A stretch of 12,442 nt of DNA, from NCBI GenBank assembly GCA_022565015.1, contig JADFKI010000079.1:1-12442 (forward strand), in the 5' to 3' direction. The translations under genes and the position numbers were made by a program. Each line of letters begins with the position of its first letter. Position 1 is the stretch's first letter. The notes under the pieces were generated by a model. The model made no database searches. It saw only the letters and a list, made by a program, of their open reading frames with translations, and was not told the origin of the DNA. The DNA is from Chloroflexota bacterium. Lineage in GTDB: Bacteria > Chloroflexota > Dehalococcoidia > Lucifugimonadales > JADFKI01. This document shows positions 1 to 5,278 of this stretch, in pieces.

Positions 1-861
1 CAGAGGCCTACGCTGAAGGACTGAGAACGTCATCGTGTTGTAGATCAGAAACATGCCGACTATCAGCGCCAGCATGCTGAGGGCCGTGAGGTTCAGATCG
101 AACGCCCGCGTTAGCTGCTCGACGGATTCCGAGCGGGCAGACGCCCGAACGATCTCCGCGCCGGGAGGCAGGACTGCCCTTATCGTCTCCAGGGTCGGAA
201 CAGCGTTGCCCGAATCCAGCAGGGAGATGTCGATTCTGCTCAACCGGCCCTCTTTTCGCAGCAGCTCCTGGGCCGTAGCGATATCGGCTATGAAGACGTC
301 CGACAGCGCCTGCGCGCTGACCGAGTTGGCCGGTTCCAGCAGGCCCACGAGTCGGACCGATCGGTCGAGTCCCCCTACGTTCATCCGAAAGTCTTGGCCC
401 GGAGCGAGTCCAACCTCTTCAGCCGTGGCCCTCGCCAGGAGGACCGTATCCGGCTGGGCGATCAGCGCCCTGATATCGGCGTTGGCGGTGTCGCTCAGGT
501 ATGAGCGAAAGGGGGCTTCGGCGAGCGGGTCAATCCCCAGCAGCCTGAATGTCCGCCCCGGCATGTGCGGCAACGTGGCGTAGCCTTCGACGACGGGGGC
601 TATGTTGCGAATCCCACTCTCGACCCGCAGTCTCGTGTACACGTCTTCTGGGAGACCCGACGGTCCGGCGACGATATGATGCGTTGCGCGTCCGGCAACG
701 GCGTCGGTGGAGAGGTTAAAGGAGCGCTTGGCGCTCTGATTGGCCAGGTCTATGGAGACGACGACGGCCACGCCCAGAGCTACTCCAAGGATGGATAGCC
801 CCACCTGCCACGGGTGCTGAATGAGGTAGCGCAGGCTGGAGCGCCATAAAATCGCGCTCAC
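1..861 (-). CDS. ABC transporter permease, MacB/FtsX type (partial, C-terminus outside window)
   Basis: Inner-membrane subunit that would pair with the ATPase encoded just upstream. Reading the minus strand from GTG at 861, the frame stays open for 287 codons to the window edge. Visible order: a short cytoplasmic start, a first membrane segment at about residues 20-40 (LSILGVALGVAVVVSIDLA), a roughly 210-residue extracytoplasmic region resembling the MacB periplasmic core, then a second membrane segment at about 258-280 (ALIVGMFLIYNTMTFSVL) followed by QRRPL. This layout is typical of FtsX-domain permeases, in which two or more further membrane segments follow; they lie outside the window. 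The GTG start overlaps the ATPase stop in a GTGA, which implies translational coupling and one operon. The transported substrate cannot be told; lipoprotein, lipid or peptide export are family possibilities. Confidence 0.85.
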   Translation of the reverse strand, partial: MSAILWRSSLRYLIQHPWQVGLSILGVALGVAVVVSIDLANQSAKRSFNLSTDAVAGRATHHIVAGPSGLPEDVYTRLRVESGIRNIAPVVEGYATLPHMPGRTFRLLGIDPLAEAPFRSYLSDTANADIRALIAQPDTVLLARATAEEVGLAPGQDFRMNVGGLDRSVRLVGLLEPANSVSAQALSDVFIADIATAQELLRKEGRLSRIDISLLDSGNAVPTLETIRAVLPPGAEIVRASARSESVEQLTRAFDLNLTALSMLALIVGMFLIYNTMTFSVLQRRPL

Positions 862-1652
862 AGCCCTTTTCCATCCGCCAATTCCAGGGCGCTGTCCTTC
901 CGGAGGTCCACCAGGGTGCCGCCCTGAATGCCCAACACTCGATCGGCCAGCTCGACGACCTCTCTGCTGTGGGTAACGACCAGCATCGTGCCTCCGTTCC
1001 TCCTGACGAGGCTGACGAGAGTGTCCATCACGGCACGGCCAGTCTCACCGTCCAGGTTGCCGGTCGGCTCATCGGCCAGCAAAAGCTTTGGCTCATGGAC
1101 GAGCGCCCTTGCGATGGCGATCCGCTGCTGCTCTCCGCCCGACAGCCTATCGGGAAAGCTTCGCGCCCTGTCGGACAGGCCTACCGATTCGAGCAGGTCG
1201 GAGACTCGGCTCCTACCAGTGGCGTTGGAGAGTCCGTTCAGCTCAAGGGGTAGCATTAGGTTTTCCCAAACGTTGAGGGTGGGAATGAGATTGAAGAACT
1301 GAAAGACGAGTCCGATGTTCCTTCTGCGATACAGGGTCCTGTCTCGTTCAGTCAGGCGGGTAATATCAACGCCGTCGACGATGATCTCGCCGCTGGTGGG
1401 CACATCGATTCCGCTGACAAGGTTCAGCAACGTGGACTTGCCGGAGCCGCTGGGGCCGAGAAGCACGACGAACTCACCCGGCATTATCGACGCATTGACG
1501 TCTATGAGTACGGACCGCGTGCTTTCGCCTTCGAGGTACGCCTTTGTCAGCGAATGAAACTCGACCAAGGGACTGGCGGCGCCGTCGACATTTTGTTCGG
1601 TATCAGGATTCTGCACGGAATTAGGATAACCTAAATAAGTACAGAGAGGCAT
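858..1652 (-). CDS. ABC transporter ATP-binding protein (LolD/MacB-type)
   Basis: Cytoplasmic ATPase that would power the FtsX-type permease translated immediately after it. All motifs are present: Walker A GPSGSGKS at residues 66-73, Q-loop Gln about 118, signature LSGGEQQ at 170-176, Walker B LLLADEP at 190-196 and the switch His at about 228. The spacing and the TGNLD D-loop match the LolD/MacB/FtsE group. The 264 residues are slightly long for this group because about 28 residues precede the usual LVEFHSLTKAY start. The ATG at 1652 has no clear ribosome site and is only 11 bases from the divergent start at 1664. A GTG at codon 13 (1616-1614) would leave the palindrome at 1621-1634 upstream of the gene. 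The exact start is therefore unsure, but the function is not. Confidence 0.93.
   Translation of the reverse strand: MPLCTYLGYPNSVQNPDTEQNVDGAASPLVEFHSLTKAYLEGESTRSVLIDVNASIMPGEFVVLLGPSGSGKSTLLNLVSGIDVPTSGEIIVDGVDITRLTERDRTLYRRRNIGLVFQFFNLIPTLNVWENLMLPLELNGLSNATGRSRVSDLLESVGLSDRARSFPDRLSGGEQQRIAIARALVHEPKLLLADEPTGNLDGETGRAVMDTLVSLVRRNGGTMLVVTHSREVVELADRVLGIQGGTLVDLRKDSALELADGKGL
1621..1634. promoter_or_regulatory. 14-base palindrome in the divergent gene pair (possible operator)
   Basis: TTAGG-ATAA-CCTAA is a perfect 5-base inverted repeat around a 4-base centre. It sits in an AT-rich patch between the ABC ATPase and the CoxE-like gene. The half-sites resemble those of DtxR/IdeR-type metal regulators, but those sites have wider spacing, so no regulator is assigned. 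If the ATPase starts at its upstream ATG, the palindrome falls within codons 7-11. Confidence 0.3.
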
Positions 1653-1663
1653 CGGATGATAAA

Positions 1664-2806
1664 ATGCAGTCAGCCATGAAAGAGACCTATGACTTTACGG
1701 CCCACTTGACGCGCTTCTGCCGCGCGCTACGACAGAGCGGCTTGATGGTGGGGCCGCTTGAGACGGCGGATGCGGTCCGGGCGGTGGCGGAGATGGACGT
1801 CATCGACAAGGGGCGCATGTACTGGATATTGCGAAGTGTCCTGGTCTCGCGTCGGGAGGAGTTCCCCGTCTACGACGGTCTATTCGAACGCTTTTGGAAT
1901 TTCGAGCCGATGCCCGTCAGGCCGCCCGTGAGCGGCGGCCCGAACCCGTTCGGAGAACCCAAGACCATCAGTCGACGGCCAGCCGGCCTACTCGTTCCGG
2001 AGCACGATGCGGAGTCCAAAGACACACTCGTCCAGATAGTCCGCACGGGGGCGAGTCCGAAAGAGGCTCTGTCCGACGTGAACCTGACCCTCCTGAGGGA
2101 CAACGAGTACGCCGAGCTGTCGCGGATCGCCGCACGAATGATTCGGGCGCTGGCGTCCAGGCCCGGCAGGCGTCGAAAACGGCACAAACGCAAGGGCACC
2201 GTGGACCTTCGCGGGGCGTTCCGCCTGGCGCTTTCTACCGGAGGCGACCCGGTCCGCATACCCAGAAGGCGTCGTGTCCCTCGCGTTCCCCGGCTGCTTG
2301 TGCTGCTGGACGTAAGCGGATCGATGGACAGGCACGCCCAGCTACTCTTGCAGCTCGTCTTTGCGGTCTCACAGCGGACCAAGCGGGTGGAGACGTTCGT
2401 GTTCAGCACCTCAATTACGCGTGTCACCCGTGAGCTGGCCGCTCCCTCGTTCAACGAAGCGTTGCGACGCATCGGTGGGGCCGTATCTCACTGGTCCGGC
2501 GGAACGAGGATTGGCGAATCGCTCTCACGGGTCAACACCGAGTACGGAGCACTCTTTGACAGACATACAACGGTGTTTCTACTCAGTGACGGCTGGGATA
2601 CGGGTAAACCAGAGGACCTGGCGCTGGAGATTCGGCGTATGCGGAGGCGAGTACGCAGCTTCGTATGGCTGAATCCACTCATGGGGACCGCGGACTACCA
2701 GCCGCTCACCCGCAGTCTACAGGCGGCCATGCCCCACGTGGACCACTTCGTATCGGCGATGGACGTTGCGAGTCTGAAACGACTGCCCCAACTGCTCCGC
2801 GCCTGA
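1664..2806 (+). CDS. VWA domain-containing CoxE-like protein
   Basis: 380-residue soluble protein. Residues 1-80 (AHLTRFCRALRQSGLMVGP...) match the N-terminal helical part seen in CoxE-like proteins. A basic, low-complexity stretch follows at about 165-180 and 200-206. A von Willebrand A domain occupies about 210-375. The metal-ion-dependent adhesion site is complete: DVSGS at 216-220, Thr 281 in SGGTRIG and Asp 309 in LLSDGWD. CoxE proteins usually act with a MoxR-type AAA+ ATPase (CoxD) in maturing metalloenzymes such as CO dehydrogenase. No such ATPase or dehydrogenase is in this window, so the client is unknown. Two starts are possible, ATG 1664 and ATG 1676; 1664 has a weak GGAT five bases upstream. 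It diverges from the ABC operon, so the two may share control. Confidence 0.85.
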   Translation: MQSAMKETYDFTAHLTRFCRALRQSGLMVGPLETADAVRAVAEMDVIDKGRMYWILRSVLVSRREEFPVYDGLFERFWNFEPMPVRPPVSGGPNPFGEPKTISRRPAGLLVPEHDAESKDTLVQIVRTGASPKEALSDVNLTLLRDNEYAELSRIAARMIRALASRPGRRRKRHKRKGTVDLRGAFRLALSTGGDPVRIPRRRRVPRVPRLLVLLDVSGSMDRHAQLLLQLVFAVSQRTKRVETFVFSTSITRVTRELAAPSFNEALRRIGGAVSHWSGGTRIGESLSRVNTEYGALFDRHTTVFLLSDGWDTGKPEDLALEIRRMRRRVRSFVWLNPLMGTADYQPLTRSLQAAMPHVDHFVSAMDVASLKRLPQLLRA

Positions 2807-2953
2807 TACTTTTCGATTCTCACACAGATCCCATACAGTAATCACACGAAACTACAACCTTCTGCACATGCCAGCACCCAGACTAATTGCGTAGACTATT
2901 CCTTAATGGTGTTGGCCCATGCGGCTGCGCGAAATTTCCAAAGGGACTCGTAG

Positions 2954-3610
2954 ATGCTTGAAGCGATAAATGTAAGGTCCGTGTTTGGCGAGCGCTTCGC
3001 CAATCGCTTCGCTCCCGCAGCACCAGACTACGATATTGAAACCGCCAGGGCAGACACCGATTTAGATAGCAACCCAAATATCTTCCAAGGTATTGTACTT
3101 CCGTTTCTAGCCGCCGTATCCCTCTCCCTACTATTCGTCTCCGGACTCATCTATTTCTGGGGGGCCCTGACTGCCATCGGCAATTGGGGATATCTGAGCA
3201 TCTTCTTCGTCGAGCTTGCCAACAGCGCTACCGTATTTGTCCCAACGCCGGGGCAGGCCTTCTCATTTTCAATGGGGAGCACGCTGAACCCCTTTTACAT
3301 CGGGCTAATTGGCGGCGTCGGCTCAGCCATGGGCGAATTCACGGGATACGCCCTGGGAGCACGTACGGGAAACCGCATCAAGTGCGGCCGGTTGTTCAGG
3401 CGGCTCGATGCCCTTACGAATAATTGGGGCGGCCTGTATCTATTCATGCTTGCAATAGTTCCCGCTCCATTTGAGATTGCCGGAGTGTGGGCCGGAGCGG
3501 TACGCTACTCCAAGGTACGGTTTTTCATATACGTCTTCTTGGGCAAAATGATAAAGATCACGGGATTCGCTCTCGCAGGATACTTTAGCATTTCGAAGCT
3601 CCTCGGCTGA
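2954..3610 (+). CDS. DedA/VTT-domain (SNARE-associated-like) membrane protein
   Basis: 218-residue integral membrane protein. After a soluble N-terminal stretch of about 45 residues come hydrophobic segments at about 47-70, 78-102, 113-137, 160-182 and 189-211. The segments FVELANSATVFVPTPGQ, GSAMGEFTGYALGARTG and LAIVPAPFEIAGVWAGAVR follow the pattern of the VTT/DedA family: a Pro-bearing re-entrant loop, a Gly-Glu motif, then a second Pro loop. Family members are proposed lipid scramblases or flippases (undecaprenyl phosphate, phospholipids) and affect membrane homeostasis. Which substrate applies here cannot be read from sequence. AAAGGG at 2940-2945, eight bases before the ATG, supports the start. 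It lies 147 bases downstream of the CoxE-like gene in the same direction; no terminator is visible between them. The insertion sequence begins 124 bases after its stop. Confidence 0.8.
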   Translation: MLEAINVRSVFGERFANRFAPAAPDYDIETARADTDLDSNPNIFQGIVLPFLAAVSLSLLFVSGLIYFWGALTAIGNWGYLSIFFVELANSATVFVPTPGQAFSFSMGSTLNPFYIGLIGGVGSAMGEFTGYALGARTGNRIKCGRLFRRLDALTNNWGGLYLFMLAIVPAPFEIAGVWAGAVRYSKVRFFIYVFLGKMIKITGFALAGYFSISKLLG

Positions 3611-3734
3611 CAGAATTTAGCCATCTTCGCAGCCTCCTCCTATCCTAGGGCCTCACCGGGGCTCGCCCCATCTCAGAGTCGCGGGTTCGCAGTAGCCTCA
3701 CCAGAGATTTCCAGCGCGTCTCATGGCCGTCTTC
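3611..3734. other. Intergenic stretch left of the insertion sequence
   Basis: With the left end of the insertion sequence, this makes a 317-base stretch without a gene (3611-3927). The native part holds a small GGGG/CCCC hairpin at 3658-3669 without a T-run and two copies of GCCTCACC about 45 bases apart. No RNA gene or convincing terminator was seen. Together with 5207-5278 it would have formed an intergenic region of about 200 bases before insertion. Confidence 0.5.
3730..3734. repeat. Target-site duplication, left copy (TCTTC)
   Basis: TCTTC here is repeated at 5202-5206, directly outside the right end of the insertion sequence. The identity extends to seven bases, CGTCTTC at 3728-3734 and 5200-5206. 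The inner CG on the right also fits as part of the element end, so the duplication is 5 to 7 bases. Confidence 0.6.
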
Positions 3735-3738
3735 CGTG

Positions 3739-3810
3739 TCAACTCAGATAAGAATGTTACCGAAGGGGCAGATTCTTGGGCGGTTCACTCAAATGAGAAT
3801 GTTACCGAGG
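3739..3810 (+). repeat. Left end, two tandem copies of the terminal repeat
   Basis: The outer copy at 3739-3765 and the inner copy at 3784-3810 are offset by 45 bases. Both read ACTCA, six variable bases, then AATGTTACCGA. They are probable transposase binding sites. Confidence 0.8.
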
Positions 3811-3868
3811 AGGCCAGCCTGCCTCCTTTCTTGTCTTGTGTGCGACTATTGGATCGGGGTGATAATAA

Positions 3869-3904
3869 GCCTGTGGGTAAGTGGAGGACCACTTATCCAC
3901 AGGC
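3869..3904 (-). terminator. Strong hairpin downstream of the transposase gene
   Basis: Two 16-base arms, GCCTGTGGGTAAGTGG and CCACTTATCCACAGGC, pair fully with one G-T wobble around an AGGA loop. On the minus strand the hairpin starts 23 bases after the transposase stop and is followed by TTATTATC, a modest T-rich tail. It could be a terminator for the transposase or a structure that blocks transcription entering the element from outside. Confidence 0.5.
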
Positions 3905-3927
3905 CCTGTCCCCTTCCCGCGAGCGAC

Positions 3928-5130
3928 CTACGAGGCAGGAGGGCCGACGGGCGCGCGTCTGTTTCGTTGCGGGTTTGGGCGCTCCCACATTTGTTGTAGC
4001 TCTTGATAGATCTCCCGTCGGAGCCGGCGGGGGTTGGTCTCCGAGTACATGACCGCCAGCTGGGCGTGTTGGCTTGGGCCTAGGACCCCACTGTCCACCA
4101 CCCGATCATAGGGCGTGCGAGCCTGATCCCATCTGCGCTTGAGACGACCGTCCACTACCGTTTTGCGGGCCAGGTGCAGTACGGGCTGGAAGAGGTTGTA
4201 GTAGGTCCACATCTGGTCGTAGAGGGCGTTGAGGACTCCACACTGGGCCGCAGTGTCCAGCCGTTCGTAGCCCAGGTAGGCTCGCACCAGTGTGTCATTC
4301 TTCTGCTCGACGATGCGGTTATCATTCTTGCGGTAGGGCCGGCTCCGGCTCAGCTTCAGGCCGACGATCTGCTCGCCCCAGAACCGGATCATGTGATTAT
4401 TGAAGAACTCGCTGCCGTTATCGGGGTGCAACTGGAGGATCGGGAAAGGCAAGCGGTCCAGGACGCGCCGAAAGCCAGCTTCCATGGCTTGCTGGTTGCG
4501 CCCCAGCACGGCCACTCGCTCGCTCCAACCTGTAGCCACATCCACCAGCTGCAGGGTGTGTACATACTCTCCTGATGAGGTAGCACCGCAGTGGTGCACC
4601 AGATCCACCTCGAAGTGTCCTGGCTCAGTCGTCTCCCACGGTAGCCTGCCCATGGGGACTGCCTGCGTGAGGCGGTTGGCACGCTCAGGTCCTCGTCGAG
4701 GCAGACGCGGCGTATCCTGCCTCAGCTTGCCCATGAGCCGTTGTACCGTGGCCCGACTGATCCGGGCCAACTGAGTCTCCAGCTTTGCTGTCAGCGAGAG
4801 CTCTGCGAACTGCGCCAGGTGTTGCGCTGTCGGCAGCAGCGCCGGGGTCAGCCGCTCGGCGCATACATAGTCCAAGCTCTCCCATATCACTCGAACGGCA
4901 TCCTCCACCTCGGGGCCATACGACCGGCCGCGCACCCTGCGCCGAGGCTTACGTTCCAGTGTGGCTCCTCGGATCAGCCGCACCAGGCTCTTGCGGTGCA
5001 AGCCCGTCACTGCCTCCATCTCGCTCAGCAGCTCACCCCGTCTCTTTCGATCAGACCCCCAGTACCGTTCTCTCATCCGCTTCAGATACTTCCGTCGCTC
5101 ATCTATGGTCATCTCTTCGTCGGCTGGCAT
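3928..5130 (-). CDS. DDE transposase (integrase core, rve-like)
   Basis: 400-residue transposase filling most of the insertion sequence. The N-terminal 140 residues are basic and helical, with a likely helix-turn-helix (VTGLHRKSLVRLIRG at 41-55) for binding the terminal repeats. The integrase-type catalytic core follows, with the acidic triad visible as Asp 176 (FEVDLVHH), Asp 237 (HPDNGSEF) and Glu 275 (NRIVEQKN). The 37 residues between the second Asp and the Glu fit this superfamily. The ATG at 5130 is preceded by GGGGGAG, which directly abuts the inner right-end repeat, so the ribosome site and that transposase binding site are adjacent. A second in-frame ATG six codons later is possible. 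No frameshift is seen and there is no second reading frame of the IS3 kind. Confidence 0.92.
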   Translation of the reverse strand: MPADEEMTIDERRKYLKRMRERYWGSDRKRRGELLSEMEAVTGLHRKSLVRLIRGATLERKPRRRVRGRSYGPEVEDAVRVIWESLDYVCAERLTPALLPTAQHLAQFAELSLTAKLETQLARISRATVQRLMGKLRQDTPRLPRRGPERANRLTQAVPMGRLPWETTEPGHFEVDLVHHCGATSSGEYVHTLQLVDVATGWSERVAVLGRNQQAMEAGFRRVLDRLPFPILQLHPDNGSEFFNNHMIRFWGEQIVGLKLSRSRPYRKNDNRIVEQKNDTLVRAYLGYERLDTAAQCGVLNALYDQMWTYYNLFQPVLHLARKTVVDGRLKRRWDQARTPYDRVVDSGVLGPSQHAQLAVMYSETNPRRLRREIYQELQQMWERPNPQRNRRAPVGPPAS

Positions 5131-5136
5131 CGCTCC

Positions 5137-5197
5137 CCCAGTAACATTATTACTTGAGTGAACTGTACCGGCCTCGGTAACATTTTAGATGAGTGAA
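5137..5197 (-). repeat. Right end, two tandem copies of the terminal repeat
   Basis: Read inward on the minus strand, the outer copy (5197-5172) is TTCACTCA, then TCTAA, then AATGTTACCGAGG. The inner copy (5162-5137) is TTCACTCA, then AGTAAT, then AATGTTACTGGG. The copies are offset by 35 bases, against 45 at the left end. The outer right copy is one base shorter between the two conserved blocks. Confidence 0.8.
5154..5183 (+). promoter_or_regulatory. Possible outward promoter in the right end of the insertion sequence
   Basis: TTGAGT at 5154-5159 and TAACAT at 5178-5183 are 18 bases apart and point out of the element toward the antiporter gene 95 bases away. Both hexamers are also part of the terminal repeats, so the resemblance may be incidental. 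Confidence 0.2.
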
Positions 5198-5201
5198 TAC
5201 G

Positions 5202-5206
5202 TCTTC
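5202..5206. repeat. Target-site duplication, right copy (TCTTC)
   Basis: Partner of TCTTC at 3730-3734, lying immediately outside the right end of the insertion sequence. Confidence 0.6.
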
Positions 5207-5278
5207 TAGTCAGACTCTCCAGATAGTGATAGGCTACTTGTCTGTTTAGCCATCGACAAGGGCCTCGTCAGATGCCCA

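Larger units (their letters stand above)
3735..5201 (-). mobile_element. Complete insertion sequence with DDE transposase and doubled terminal repeats (ISNCY/IS481-like)
   Basis: About 1467 bases carrying a single transposase gene on the minus strand. The ends match as an inverted pair: CGTGTCAACTCA at the left and CGTATTCACTCA (read inward) at the right, each followed within five or six bases by AATGTTACCGA. Each end holds a second inward copy of the same motif. A 5-7 base direct repeat flanks the element, the transposase is unbroken and its DDE residues are present, so the insertion looks recent and possibly still active. It lies between the DedA-like gene and the antiporter gene and breaks no recognisable coding region. 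Family assignment is by overall look of the transposase; an ISfinder comparison would settle it. Confidence 0.85.

Noticed and set aside
53..583. 176-codon open frame on the plus strand at the window start
   Set aside because: It lies opposite a continuous minus-strand permease frame that has clear membrane segments and couples to the ATPase.
1870..2472. 200-codon open frame on the minus strand opposite the CoxE-like gene
   Set aside because: It is rich in Arg and Ser with no family pattern, and lies fully opposite a gene with clear VWA motifs. GC-rich coding DNA often leaves the opposite strand open.
2807..2953. Promoter for the DedA-like gene near TTGCGT (2887-2892)
   Set aside because: No -10 hexamer at an acceptable distance was found, so the resemblance is not enough.
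3670..3700. tRNA T-arm-like sequence (GCGGGTTCGC)
   Set aside because: The T-stem does not close, and no acceptor, D or anticodon arm can be built around it.
3739..3810. Short repeats as a CRISPR array
   Set aside because: Only two imperfect copies, mirrored as inverted copies at the other end of a transposase gene; they are transposon ends.
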